Numbered from the stretch's first letter, positions 44,393 through 54,360 are shown. The stretch: 64,000 nucleotides of DNA from Salinibaculum sp. SYNS191 (GCF_037338445.1 NZ_CP147838.1:806001-870000), one strand, 5' to 3'. Program-made: numbers and translations. The notes: generated by a model from the letters alone, not told the origin.

Positions 44393-47300
44393 ATGACAGA
44401 GACATTCTCCACTCACGAGCGGCGCATGGCCTTCCTGTTGGCGCTGCTGGGGTCAGCCATCCCGTTCGCGATTACGTTTCAGGTGTACGGTACTGCGGTC
44501 GAACGAAATCCTGTTACTGCCATGCTCATTGACGCAGTCGGTTGGGTCGGCGTCGGTGCGCTGATCCCGGTCGTGACGGTCAGTGCGTTCATCGTCTTCT
44601 GGCGTGTCGCCAATTGGGGCTACAAGAGCGTCGCCCGTGCCGGGATGTGGACGCTTGCAGGTTTGGGTATCCTCAATACTGTAAATGATATTTGGGTGGC
44701 CCAAACTCTGACAACCGTCTCATGGGAGTCAATTCTAGTCTTGGCGGTCATCGTGTCCGCTCCGGCGATTTTTTGGCTCTTGCGGAAGCGAGTAACCCGA
44801 CAACCTACTGTTGCTTCGGGGATTGCGATACTGGTCGTCATGGCTACAATCGGCTCACCATTCACCGCGATACTGGCTCCCTCAAATATCGGTTTGATCG
44901 GTCTTGCGAATGCTGAAACAACTAGCAATATTGATTTGACTAAATTTAGTGAATCGGATCCTAACAGCGTTTATCAGATTGAAAATTCGTCAACGCTTAG
45001 CTTCACGAATCTTGACGGTGATGATACCGGGCGTGTCTACAACGATGTTGGGCCAGGTATCAAACGCAACGCGACTCTCTCATATAATTTCAAAGTGGAC
45101 AATTATACCGATAATGCCGCCTTTGATGTTGGTTGGGCCGCTCAAGGAGATACTACCGAGTCGGGGGTCAACTACGGCGCTGTGGCGAGATTGGCCGGTG
45201 ATCAGATTATTTTGCGAACATGGGACCGGAATGGACGATCTCAATCTTCAGCGATTTCTCTAACCAGCGGCAATAGATATTATACTGATATGGAAACATA
45301 TCGTGATAACGGTACTGCTGTTTTGACTGTCTATAGTGATTCAGGTAAAACAAACGTTATAGGATCTGTCTCCGCAAATTATGACCCTACTGTTTCGTAT
45401 GATTATCTCTATGCGGCAATGGGTCAGGGGTCAAATGGGCAAGATAACGGAAATATGGATGGGGACGTCAGTGACCTAACACTGAAAACTAAAAATTATT
45501 CATCTGAAACCGGGATAGACCTATCTAAGTTTAAGGAGAGTGGTGACGGAAATAATCATTTCAGCGTTCATAATAAAAGTAGTGTCATCGTTCATGGCGC
45601 TACTGGCGGTGACGATGTGCTACTGTCAACCAACTCATCTGTCCAAATGCCAAAAAATGATGATTACACTATTAATTTCACATATAATTACTACAATCAT
45701 GCAGACCATAGTAATTTTGTAGTTGGTGTATCTGAAACCAAGGGTTCGTGGTCAAATGTTGACCAATCCGCTGGCGTTAGATTGGAGAACACATTTATAG
45801 CCCGTTCCGAAACTGACGGAGCTAATATAAATCGAGGTGCAGAAATTGATATCCCAAACCGGGCAAATGTTTACTTTTCTCTTGAGATAAATCAAACAAA
45901 GGACAAAGTGGTTGCTTCCGCCTACAATGATAGTGAACGCACGGACCTGATTGGAACATCAGAAGCGTATATTGGTAATGTGTCATACCAATATCTATAT
46001 GCAGTACAACAAAAAAGTGGAAGCGTATCGAGTGCAGGTTATTTAGACGCTTATTTGGGGGAAATTAGTGTTTCTAAATCATCTTCATCAAGCTCTAAAT
46101 TCGACGTTAGAACCCCTACAAACAGGAATGGTGAAAATGTGTATTCTCCTGTTAATCGAGATACTCTAAATATTAACGAAATTCAACATGAGGATGATAG
46201 CGCATACTATGTAAATTCGACTCCGGAAAGAGTGCAATATAGCTTTGCTGTTACTAATTATGGTGATCCAAGTTCGTGGGTAACTGGGTGGTCAACGGAC
46301 GCAAAAGCCAGACAAAAATCTGATTACTATATCGGCATTGACCAGGGAGACCTCGGAGGTGCTGGTGGTAAGTCTATCAAGTTGCGTGAAATAACAAATG
46401 GTAATACGACAAACTCCGGAGCTGCGTTAGGGATTGGGAGCGACCGTTATTTCATTAACTTGTCTCTCGATAAAACTAACGGAGAGGTGTCAGTAAAGGT
46501 CTTTTCTGACGTAGATAGGACAAACCAGATAGCGAGTGATACAATTGCATATGATACCTCGCATGACCTTAGTGTCATGATGGTTGCGGGGAGTGAAGGG
46601 GCAGATAATCAAAATAGTAACCCAACATCTGGAGTTTTAAGGGATTTCCGCGCTCCAAATAATGACCTGAGTTCTGGTGGCGAAGGTGGAAGTGCCAATA
46701 ATTTATCTGGACGTGTCATCGACCAATCCGACTCAACAGTCGCCAACGCCACCGTCACGGTGATCGGTGTCGACTACGACCATCTTGATACAAGTCTGTC
46801 CACCGACGAACTCAGACAGAAGGCCAGCGACCTGCTCGACCGCGCGGAAGACCCAATTCCCGATGCCTGGAATCCTGACCTGAACATCCTGGGCCAGGGC
46901 GGTGTCTTCGACGATGACGCCGAGGTCGTCGCTGTCCACGACGCCGGCGACTGGGACTACAAACCCACGCTGGAGACGCCCAAGTTGAGAGCTGACGCAG
47001 GCGAGAAATTGGCTTTCAGCGTCTGGGACCCGACCGCCAACACACTCATCCAGGACGGTGTCGACAAGCAACTGCCGGGCGTGCAGCGCGACAGACGCGT
47101 CGTCGTCGAACAACTCGGCCCGAGCGGCTCCGTCATCAGCAACTCGACGCTGGAACTGAATCGCGTCAAGAGCGTCGATTTCGGCAGCGACCACGAGTAC
47201 GCCACGGCCACACTCGACCGCGGCCTCTACCGCATCTACCCAGCGGGAACCAAGGCGACAGCCTACGTCGTCATGGTCGGGAGCCCCGACTCCCTATTCT

Positions 47301-49156
47301 CAGGCTACGTCGACACACTCGAAGACGAGGCGGGCCGCCTGACCGACCGCGCCAGCTACATCACCGACAAACTCAGCGCCAACGAGTTCGACCGCACGAC
47401 GACCGTCACCGATCAGAACGGTGCCTGGGGCGTGACGATCCCGTCGTCGGTCAACACGGCGGGAGTCAGCGCCTACAAAGGTCCACTTGACGAACTGAGC
47501 AAGGACCCACAGAATATCACGCTCGCCGATATCCGGACGCTGTACGACACGACAGACGTGCAGTCGTCGGTCTATCTCCCAACCAGTTCGGTCCGCGCCT
47601 CTCCCCCCGAGTCCAACGTCGACCTGGAACTGCGTGAGTTCTCCTCGCCGTCACTCTCCACGAACCTCTCGCGCTATCAGGACCGCATCGACGGCCTGCG
47701 CAACCTGGTGGAGAACCAGTCGCGACGCATCGCCGACCTCGTGGGCAACCTGAGCACCGCCCACGACGACCTCGAAAAAGCCTACAGCGAACTCAACGAC
47801 CTCCGGAAGCGCAACGACCAGCTCGACCAGCGCGTCCGGGATCTTCTCCAGAACCAGAACGCCACGGAGGATATCAACCTGGACATCAACGCCAGCGACC
47901 TTACAGACGGCGAACTCACCCAGCGGATTGCGGCACTGGAACAGGCTATCGATGAGACGCGCGACTCGATTCCGACGGAGACAGACAGTTCGACGGCCGC
48001 CGAAACCGTCTCCTCACTGGCGCGCTTCGACGGGCCGATCGATTCCGAAGAGGTGGCCGTCATCGCGCACTTCAGCAACGGGACCGACCGCCCAGTCCCC
48101 GAGGAGTACATCAGCATCGACCAGTCCGCGGCAACGACAGTCGGCCAGGGAGAGACGGTCGTCCGCATCGAGGACTTCCCACTCGGCGATGCGACCAGCG
48201 TGCAATTCGAGTGGTTGGCGGCGACGCCAGACGGAATCGCCGGCGCGACCGAACGAGTGAGCAATCCGCTCGTCGATGCCGACCCGCCGGCAGTCAACTC
48301 CGTCCGCGTCTCGTCGCTCGCACCAGGGCCAGACGACAGCGTTACCGTCGAACTCAACCCGGCAGCAGACTCGACGTACCGCAACCTGACCGACGCGACG
48401 GTCTACGGCCCCGACGGCTCGACACTGTCGACGACAGGCATCGAGAACGGCCGACAGACCTCGTTCACGACGGCCGGCCAGGGCCGCCACCTGGTCGAGT
48501 TGACCTACAGCGATCTCGACGGCAACCAGTACGTCCGCCGCATCCCGATCAAGGCGGCTGCCAACGACGTCAACCGGCCGCCGAGTATCCGTGCGGAATC
48601 GGGGCCGACCGGCCGCTACGCACCAGCCGGCGACGGCCTCGACGCCGGCGATATTCAGCGCGACGGAACCGACATCACCATCGCCGCTGTCGTCGGTCGA
48701 CAACAGGACGTCCCGTCGAGTATCCATGCCTACACCAGCGATATCGACCAGAATCCGATGGGCGACCTCACGGTGCGCGTCCTCCGCGGCGAGGAGAGGA
48801 AGAGCGTCACCACGCGCTCGGAGATCGTCATCCACGCCCAGGCGACGCCTGACGACGGCACCTACATCTACCGCGGGGAGAACCCCATCACGACCGACGG
48901 CACGCAGTTCGGACGCGTCACACACATGGATAATCAGACACTCATCAGGACCTACACCGACGACAGCGGCACCGTCGACCTGAGTATCCGCCGACCCAGC
49001 GGCCTCGTCGATAGCACCGTTGAGTCGATCCGCTGGCAGCTGGCACAACTGCAGCTGCAGGTCAGCGGCTTCACCGACGCCCTCGGCGGCGTCGGCGTCT
49101 CACTCGGTGGCTTGTGGCTGTTCGTCTCCCTTCGCCGCCGGGAGGTGATGCCATGA
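44393..49156 (+). CDS. Giant membrane-anchored surface protein (triple repeat, coiled coil)
   Basis: 1587 residues from ATG 44393; a TTG at 44351 overlapping the previous stop is the alternative. Five N-terminal helices (about 11-33, 41-70, 82-102, 110-131, 140-174), then three ~185-residue repeats (about 178-366, 374-561, 570-757) with beta-sandwich/lectin-like pattern: IDLTKF/IDLSKF starts, the (V/I)YSD or AYNDS strand, and SYDYLYAAMGQG/SYQYLYAVQQ. A Ser/Gly linker and a carboxypeptidase-regulatory-like domain (LSGRVIDQSDSTVANATVTV) follow. A coiled coil (about 1095-1200) precedes Ig-like domains and a C-terminal helix (about 1560-1580). Many NxS/T sites. AT-rich DNA covers the repeats only. 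Ends overlapping the protease gene. Confidence 0.85.
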   Translation: MTETFSTHERRMAFLLALLGSAIPFAITFQVYGTAVERNPVTAMLIDAVGWVGVGALIPVVTVSAFIVFWRVANWGYKSVARAGMWTLAGLGILNTVNDIWVAQTLTTVSWESILVLAVIVSAPAIFWLLRKRVTRQPTVASGIAILVVMATIGSPFTAILAPSNIGLIGLANAETTSNIDLTKFSESDPNSVYQIENSSTLSFTNLDGDDTGRVYNDVGPGIKRNATLSYNFKVDNYTDNAAFDVGWAAQGDTTESGVNYGAVARLAGDQIILRTWDRNGRSQSSAISLTSGNRYYTDMETYRDNGTAVLTVYSDSGKTNVIGSVSANYDPTVSYDYLYAAMGQGSNGQDNGNMDGDVSDLTLKTKNYSSETGIDLSKFKESGDGNNHFSVHNKSSVIVHGATGGDDVLLSTNSSVQMPKNDDYTINFTYNYYNHADHSNFVVGVSETKGSWSNVDQSAGVRLENTFIARSETDGANINRGAEIDIPNRANVYFSLEINQTKDKVVASAYNDSERTDLIGTSEAYIGNVSYQYLYAVQQKSGSVSSAGYLDAYLGEISVSKSSSSSSKFDVRTPTNRNGENVYSPVNRDTLNINEIQHEDDSAYYVNSTPERVQYSFAVTNYGDPSSWVTGWSTDAKARQKSDYYIGIDQGDLGGAGGKSIKLREITNGNTTNSGAALGIGSDRYFINLSLDKTNGEVSVKVFSDVDRTNQIASDTIAYDTSHDLSVMMVAGSEGADNQNSNPTSGVLRDFRAPNNDLSSGGEGGSANNLSGRVIDQSDSTVANATVTVIGVDYDHLDTSLSTDELRQKASDLLDRAEDPIPDAWNPDLNILGQGGVFDDDAEVVAVHDAGDWDYKPTLETPKLRADAGEKLAFSVWDPTANTLIQDGVDKQLPGVQRDRRVVVEQLGPSGSVISNSTLELNRVKSVDFGSDHEYATATLDRGLYRIYPAGTKATAYVVMVGSPDSLFSGYVDTLEDEAGRLTDRASYITDKLSANEFDRTTTVTDQNGAWGVTIPSSVNTAGVSAYKGPLDELSKDPQNITLADIRTLYDTTDVQSSVYLPTSSVRASPPESNVDLELREFSSPSLSTNLSRYQDRIDGLRNLVENQSRRIADLVGNLSTAHDDLEKAYSELNDLRKRNDQLDQRVRDLLQNQNATEDINLDINASDLTDGELTQRIAALEQAIDETRDSIPTETDSSTAAETVSSLARFDGPIDSEEVAVIAHFSNGTDRPVPEEYISIDQSAATTVGQGETVVRIEDFPLGDATSVQFEWLAATPDGIAGATERVSNPLVDADPPAVNSVRVSSLAPGPDDSVTVELNPAADSTYRNLTDATVYGPDGSTLSTTGIENGRQTSFTTAGQGRHLVELTYSDLDGNQYVRRIPIKAAANDVNRPPSIRAESGPTGRYAPAGDGLDAGDIQRDGTDITIAAVVGRQQDVPSSIHAYTSDIDQNPMGDLTVRVLRGEERKSVTTRSEIVIHAQATPDDGTYIYRGENPITTDGTQFGRVTHMDNQTLIRTYTDDSGTVDLSIRRPSGLVDSTVESIRWQLAQLQLQVSGFTDALGGVGVSLGGLWLFVSLRRREVMP

Positions 49157-50709
49157 ACAGTCGCGCAATCGCCCTCGCCGCGCTCATGCTCGTCTCGACA
49201 GTCACCGTCCCGGTGACCGCGGCCGACGGCAGCAGCGACATCGTCGAATACGGCACCGACGGGCAACCCTCGTTCCTCGTGACCTACGACGACGGCGAGT
49301 TCGCGAGTCTGCAGGCCTGGGCTGAATCGGCACCCGGCTACAGCATTGTGGAGAACGCGACTGCTGACAACACGGCAGTCGTCTCCGGGCCGCGCTACGA
49401 GGTCGTCGCACCGACACTCCTGCAGAACCCACTGGTCGCCCTCGGCGGCGGAACGATCGCCCCGATGCCACTCCAATCGCGCTCGTACGTCCAGTCGGTC
49501 GACCCGAACTACCGGCATGCACTCCCAGAGCCAGTCGGCGCGCTCGCCAGCGAGAGTGATTACGAAGCCCCGCGGTCGGACTGGCTGGTCGACGGTGGCT
49601 TCAACACCGACGGCATCGCGTTCGACGGCGACGCGAATCAGTCGACCATCGGCGCAGTCGCGACCGACCTCAACGCCGACCAGGTTGCAGCCGACGGCAG
49701 CGGCGTCCGCGTCGCCGTCCTCGACACGGGGGCGAACGTCGTCAACGGCACCGACGACCCGCTGTACGGCCAACGCATCGTCGGTGCTCGCAACTTCGTC
49801 ACCGACCAGCCCGCCGTCGCGAGCAACGACTACGCGAACGTGTCTGACGGCAACGGACACGGTAGCTGGGTCCTTTCCTCGATGGCCGCAAACGCCACGA
49901 ACAACACGTACGACGGCATCGCTCTCGGCGCGGACTATCTCGTCGGCAAGACGCTCGCCGACGACGGCAGCGGGTCGACCGCGGATATCGTCGACGGCAT
50001 CTACTGGGCTGAGGCACAGGACGCGGACCTCCTCTCGATGTCGCTCGGGAGTGCCGTCTACGACGAGTCGCTGGCCGATGCCTTGCGACACTTCGTCGCC
50101 GGCAACGGCACCGCGGCGTTCATCGCGGTCGGGAACTCCCGCATGACGCGGCCAGCCCAGATTGCCTCGCCGTCGGACGTCCCCGAACCAGGCATCGTCT
50201 CCGTCGCGGCGACCAACGCGACCAATGCCTCACAGGCTGGGCCGGCGTACTTCTCACAGACTGGCTCGGACAACGGTTATTCGGACCTCTCGTCCGGGAC
50301 CACTCGCGGCGCTGGCCCTGATATCGCCGGGCCAGGGATGCGCGTCACGGTGCCGGTCTTCAGCGCGGACGGCTACCGGCGCAACGAGACACTGTCGGGC
50401 ACGTCGATGAGCACGCCCATCGTCGCGGCGGTCGGAACACTCAGCCTCGATGCCCGGCCAGATCTGGAGAACGACACCGACGCGTTCGTGTCGGCGGTTA
50501 CGAACACGACGCGGCCGATCCCACTGGCCGGGACGACGGAGGTCGGCGCGGGAATGGTCGACGCCGCGAAGCTCGTCGCCGACAACACGTCGGGAACCAG
50601 CCAGACCGATGCTCGGACAGAGCCTGCACAACGGAGAGACCAGGCCAACCGCTCGCTGGGGCTCGACTGGCGCTTCCAGGCACTGCGCCGTATCCAGGTA
50701 GGGATCTAA
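49153..50709 (+). CDS. Secreted subtilisin-family serine protease
   Basis: 518 residues: signal peptide 1-23 (ALAALMLVSTVTVPVTA), a ~140-residue pro-region, then an S8 protease with D191 (VAVLDTG), H236 (DGNGHGSW), oxyanion N328 (AVGNS) and S418 (SGTSMSTP). All catalytic residues are present. ATG at 49153 has a full GGAGGTGAT Shine-Dalgarno and overlaps the stop of the giant gene by 4 bp. It probably processes the surface protein or degrades extracellular substrates. It resembles halolysins but lacks their usual C-terminal extension. Confidence 0.9.
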   Translation: MNSRAIALAALMLVSTVTVPVTAADGSSDIVEYGTDGQPSFLVTYDDGEFASLQAWAESAPGYSIVENATADNTAVVSGPRYEVVAPTLLQNPLVALGGGTIAPMPLQSRSYVQSVDPNYRHALPEPVGALASESDYEAPRSDWLVDGGFNTDGIAFDGDANQSTIGAVATDLNADQVAADGSGVRVAVLDTGANVVNGTDDPLYGQRIVGARNFVTDQPAVASNDYANVSDGNGHGSWVLSSMAANATNNTYDGIALGADYLVGKTLADDGSGSTADIVDGIYWAEAQDADLLSMSLGSAVYDESLADALRHFVAGNGTAAFIAVGNSRMTRPAQIASPSDVPEPGIVSVAATNATNASQAGPAYFSQTGSDNGYSDLSSGTTRGAGPDIAGPGMRVTVPVFSADGYRRNETLSGTSMSTPIVAAVGTLSLDARPDLENDTDAFVSAVTNTTRPIPLAGTTEVGAGMVDAAKLVADNTSGTSQTDARTEPAQRRDQANRSLGLDWRFQALRRIQVGI

Positions 50710-50710
50710 G

Positions 50711-51427
50711 ATGCTCTCACGCCGCGAGTTCCTGACGACCATCGCCACCGGCGGGGCCGTCGCCGGCGCTGGAACAGTCACGGCCAGCCAACTCGATCCC
50801 TACGAGACCCAGCCGGACTTCGTGACGATCTCCTACGACGAGGACTTCCTCTCAGAGTACCAGCCGCGGCTGGTCACGCGAACGCTGGATGTCAAGCCCT
50901 CGAAGATGTACGCCTGGCGCGTCGACTCGACGGAGAGGAGTACCACGATGGCCTGCTACTGGACGTACTACGTTACTCAGCAAGGACTCTCTGGCGCAGA
51001 CTCACACCTGTACGACCGGGAGCCCGTCTACGTCGAGGTCGACGAGACGGGAGCGATCGAATCCGTACACGTCGACGGCTACCACTACCTGCTCAAGTCA
51101 TATCCGAGCGCAGTACCGACGACTGGCGAGACGCACCCCACACTCAAAGCGGTCAACCCGTATCACTTCTACGTCGCGACGACAGAGGTGGGCGAGACGG
51201 TCGACCTCGCGGACATGCACGACCGCTACGGCCCGTGGATCCGCAACGGCTGGAATGTCCACGAACCGGCCGTGCTCAACCCTTGGAAAGTCAAGTCGCG
51301 GAAGCACTGGTGGCCTGACGGCACGTTCGGGTACTCTCGACGGGCCTTCTACTGGGACACGCTGCTGGGGATCTCACAGTCGACCGGCATCGACGTGCGC
51401 GGCGCACAGGAGAGTGACCTGACATGA
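50711..51427 (+). CDS. Tat-signal protein of unknown function
   Basis: 238 residues. MLSRREFLTTIATGGAVAGA is a classic Tat signal (RREFL). The mature part is rich in Trp and Tyr (MACYWTYYVTQQG, WPDGTFGYSRRAFYWDTLL) with a beta-rich look. It starts 1 bp after the protease stop. The Tat route suggests cofactor binding or fast folding; no metal motif is apparent. No family recognised. Confidence 0.72.
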   Translation: MLSRREFLTTIATGGAVAGAGTVTASQLDPYETQPDFVTISYDEDFLSEYQPRLVTRTLDVKPSKMYAWRVDSTERSTTMACYWTYYVTQQGLSGADSHLYDREPVYVEVDETGAIESVHVDGYHYLLKSYPSAVPTTGETHPTLKAVNPYHFYVATTEVGETVDLADMHDRYGPWIRNGWNVHEPAVLNPWKVKSRKHWWPDGTFGYSRRAFYWDTLLGISQSTGIDVRGAQESDLT

Positions 51428-51536
51428 GCATCCGATGGAGCACGGGAGGCGTTCCCCGCCCCCGCCGCCGGTGCCTCCGCCGAGAGACGCCCACTGTATC
51501 GCTCGCTCACCAACTGCGACCCAACCATCCTGATTC

Positions 51537-52481
51537 ATGCGACACTCAATCAAGACAGGCGTGGCTGCACTGTTCGCGCTCCTGCTGCTGACGGCAGGCG
51601 TCGCGATGGCAGCCCCGAGTATCGACTCCGAAACGACTGTGACCTCGACGACCTCCGCCTATGCGGACGGCGAAACGCAGACGACGTTCAACGCGTCTGA
51701 CGGGGTGAACCTCTCGACGATTCAGGCAAGCTATGCGACGACCAAGCCGGAAATTCGTATCATCGATCCGGAGACGGACACCGTCATCAAGACGGTCACG
51801 AACGCGTCGGATCCAGGTTACTTCACGAAAACCGGGGACGACGGGACGACGTACTACTACAACACGACCTTCGCCGAGAGTGACTTCGAGCGGATGCCGA
51901 TGGCCGCCAACGAGAACAAGTCGGTGACGCTGCGATTCATCGACAACTCGTCACTGGACGACCCGACCAGTAGCGACATGACGAACACGACGGTGTACCT
52001 CGAAAACACGGACGAGCGAACCGTCCTGCGGGGCGACGCTGGGGCGATGGAGTTCGGCAGTGACGGCTTCAGTGCCTTCGGCTTCAACTGGAGCGTCGAC
52101 AAGAACGCCGAACTCGACCAGAGCGACGTCACAGTCGACGGCGACAACACGAGCGTCATCCTGACGCTCGAAGACGAGGCCGGCGATACCGACACGTCGG
52201 TCCAGCAGCGCTTCGCCAACGCCGTCCCCGAAGAAGTCGAGAGCGGCGACTGGCTGAAGACCCAGCAGGTCTACGTCGACGGCACGCCGATCAAGGTGTT
52301 CTACGACTCCGCCCCCTCGGACGCGGAGGGCACCTACGGCGTCTACGACGAGGATGCGAACCTCGTCCGCGTCGAGCTGGGCGAGGAGTTTGCAGACGAC
52401 TCCTCAGTTGACATCCGTGCGGTCGGTAACAACAAGTACGGCTGGTGGACCCTGGTCAGCGATTTCGGCGCGTTCTGGTAA
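51537..52481 (+). CDS. Secreted beta-rich protein
   Basis: 314 residues with a signal peptide (TGVAALFALLLLTAGVAMAA). The mature protein has many Asn-x-Ser/Thr sites and Tyr-rich strands, ending WWTLVSDFGAFW, which suggests a hydrophobic C-terminal strand or contact surface. It starts 110 bp after the previous gene, so a promoter between is possible. Unknown. Confidence 0.7.
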   Translation: MRHSIKTGVAALFALLLLTAGVAMAAPSIDSETTVTSTTSAYADGETQTTFNASDGVNLSTIQASYATTKPEIRIIDPETDTVIKTVTNASDPGYFTKTGDDGTTYYYNTTFAESDFERMPMAANENKSVTLRFIDNSSLDDPTSSDMTNTTVYLENTDERTVLRGDAGAMEFGSDGFSAFGFNWSVDKNAELDQSDVTVDGDNTSVILTLEDEAGDTDTSVQQRFANAVPEEVESGDWLKTQQVYVDGTPIKVFYDSAPSDAEGTYGVYDEDANLVRVELGEEFADDSSVDIRAVGNNKYGWWTLVSDFGAFW

Positions 52482-52715
52482 CTGCCAACTCCATCTTTCC
52501 TGCGCTCGATTCGGTCGACAGCCCGGTCGCGACGGGCCGCAGGCATTGCCCGGCTCGGAGGCATCGTATCCGGCTTGACTGCTACCCCAACACACCCCAC
52601 TGCAACCGTCCCGACTGCCACACTCTGTTCATCTGACGACGCCGGCATCCCGGGCAGGGAATCCAGCCGGCGTCACGTGAGTCTCCGCGGCTCAGTCCGG
52701 GGAGACGCACCAACC
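52482..52715. other. 234-bp gap in the surface-protein array
   Basis: No gene-like frame; CG-rich and without a clear TATA. It is the longest gap between 44.4 and 63.3 kb and could hold a promoter for the downstream small membrane genes. Confidence 0.3.
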
Positions 52716-52952
52716 ATGTCACGGAAAACAGGCGCAATCCGAATCGTCTTCGGGATCCTGCTGTACCCGGTCAACATCGCCGTGTCGATTCTGTTCCTGG
52801 TCATCGTGTTCCCGTTCGCGATCCTGGACATTCTCGCACAGGTGTTGCTGGGAAGCAGCCCCATCCCGGGCCGCAAGGTCGTGATGTCGATCCTGGACTG
52901 GCAGCGTGCCTATCTGGGTACGTCACGACTGGCGAAGGCGATCGACCACTGA
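52716..52952 (+). CDS. Small membrane protein
   Basis: 78 residues with a hydrophobic double helix (IRIVFGILLYPVNIAVSILF, LVIVFPFAILDILAQVLLG) and a basic tail. ATG 52716 chosen; longer frames add no conserved part. It may be a short structural membrane protein as found in many pleomorphic viruses; no homology seen. Confidence 0.6.
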   Translation: MSRKTGAIRIVFGILLYPVNIAVSILFLVIVFPFAILDILAQVLLGSSPIPGRKVVMSILDWQRAYLGTSRLAKAIDH

Positions 52953-53029
52953 AGTAACCATGCACACAGACACACTGCGCCACGAGCCCGAGAGAGACGG
53001 CGCTCGTGGCACCAACAGAGGGAACGAGC

Positions 53030-53674
53030 ATGCGTAGGCGGGCGACCGTCCTCGCGGCCGCGCTCGTCCTCGCGACCGCCACGACCGGCGTCGCAGTCGG
53101 CAGCGTCGCGGCCGACGACGGCGGCTTCCTCGACGGCATCTTCGGCGACGACGAGTCAACGGCCGACAACGAGACAGACGACGGCCTGCTGAGTATCGAC
53201 AGCCTGGAGACGATCTGGGCTGGCTACAAGGGAACCGCCGAAGGCGGCTATCAGCGACTCCTCAACCTGGGCGAGACGGCGGATGCACAACTGACAGCAC
53301 AGGAGGTTCAGACATTCGTCAACGAGCACAACGAGTCCTTCGAGCGGTACATCAACGCCCGAACGACGGCGACGACGGACTTCGATGTCGTTGCCATCGA
53401 GTTCATCGACGAGAGTGGCAGCGACACGCGGTACCTGGTCGCCGACGTCGTCGACGGCAACTACACGAACGGCGGGATGGTCGCGACGACCGATCGCACA
53501 GTCGACGAGAGGTGCGAACTCGAAGACCAGGCTGTCGCGAAGGCCATCGAGGAGCTACGGTCGGTCTTGGATACGTACGTCATCCCTGGCGAGGATATCG
53601 ACACCAAGCGCCTCGCCGAACTCAACACGCAGTACCTGCCCGACGTGTCCTGCTCGTTCCTCAAACTAACCTGA
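53030..53674 (+). CDS. Secreted acidic protein
   Basis: 214 residues: signal peptide (RRRATVLAAALVLATATTGV), an acidic linker (GDDESTADNETDDG), a helical body (AQEVQTFVNEHNESFERYIN) and a Cys pair (ERCELED, VSCSFLKL) that could form a disulfide. ATG 53030 is downstream of an in-frame GTG. Lies in the array before a two-helix membrane gene (8-bp gap). Confidence 0.65.
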   Translation: MRRRATVLAAALVLATATTGVAVGSVAADDGGFLDGIFGDDESTADNETDDGLLSIDSLETIWAGYKGTAEGGYQRLLNLGETADAQLTAQEVQTFVNEHNESFERYINARTTATTDFDVVAIEFIDESGSDTRYLVADVVDGNYTNGGMVATTDRTVDERCELEDQAVAKAIEELRSVLDTYVIPGEDIDTKRLAELNTQYLPDVSCSFLKLT

Positions 53675-53681
53675 ACCACAC

Positions 53682-53912
53682 ATGAGTACGAAACTACAGC
53701 AAGCAACTGACAGCGTCGATAGCACCGCAATCAAACAAATCGGGAAGTTCCTGGGCGTCCTGTTCCTGTTCAGCCTGGTGTTCTTTGTCGCACTGCTGAT
53801 GTTCGCGGCGATGGGTCGCCAGGGGTCAACGGGCTCGCTCCTGCTCGCCATCATCCTGATCGGTGGGGCGAACACAGGGCTGCACTACGCACTCTCGCGC
53901 CGGGGCTGGTAA
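53682..53912 (+). CDS. Small two-helix membrane protein
   Basis: 76 residues: a helix (FLGVLFLFSLVFFVALLMFA) and a second (LLLAIILIGGANTGLHYAL). Polar N-terminal 25 residues. It fits between neighbours without a gap (1 bp to the next). Function unknown. Confidence 0.6.
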   Translation: MSTKLQQATDSVDSTAIKQIGKFLGVLFLFSLVFFVALLMFAAMGRQGSTGSLLLAIILIGGANTGLHYALSRRGW

Positions 53913-53913
53913 G

Positions 53914-54360
53914 ATGCCGGCGGAGACTGCCCGCAACGTTCTCGGCAGCCTCGCCGCGGCCGGGATGGCCGTCGTTGGCGCGCTCGGCTCGCTCGTCGGC
54001 TGGGTCTGGAGCCAGATGCGGGGCGCGGCCGGCAACTGGCGGGACTTCTTCTCGGACCGAGAGTGGTTCGAGGACCGCGCCCGTGGCTGGTTCGCGTTCA
54101 CTGTGCTGGCTCCGATCCGCTACTACGGCCAGCTCGTGAAGTGGGCTATCGCGGGGACGCCACGGGAGCAGATCTACGCGGCGGCCGCGCTGGCACTCTC
54201 GCTGACGATCGCGTCGTTTGGCGTCCTCACAGTCATCGCCGTTGCAGTGTTCGTCCCGCTGGTCATCATCGGCCTCCTGCGGATGATCCCGGCGGTCAAC
54301 GACGGCTACGACGGCCTGCGGGAACAGGGCAGCAAACCGGCGAAGTGGATCCGAGAATGA
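53914..54360 (+). CDS. Membrane protein with cytoplasmic amphipathic region
   Basis: 148 residues, MPAETARNVLGSLAAAGMAV then helices ARNVLGSLAA.. and LALSLTIASFGVLTVIAVAV with a Trp-rich middle (WSQMRGAAGNWRDFFSDREW). The ATG 53914 gives a start one base after the previous stop; its stop overlaps the next ATG (54357-54360). Perhaps part of a membrane complex with the small proteins next to it. Confidence 0.6.
   Translation: MPAETARNVLGSLAAAGMAVVGALGSLVGWVWSQMRGAAGNWRDFFSDREWFEDRARGWFAFTVLAPIRYYGQLVKWAIAGTPREQIYAAAALALSLTIASFGVLTVIAVAVFVPLVIIGLLRMIPAVNDGYDGLREQGSKPAKWIRE

Noticed and set aside
48014..50091. Minus-strand frames opposite the giant protein and protease
   Set aside because: Both are Val/Asp/Arg-rich shadows; the plus-strand genes show signal peptide, catalytic motifs and coupled starts.
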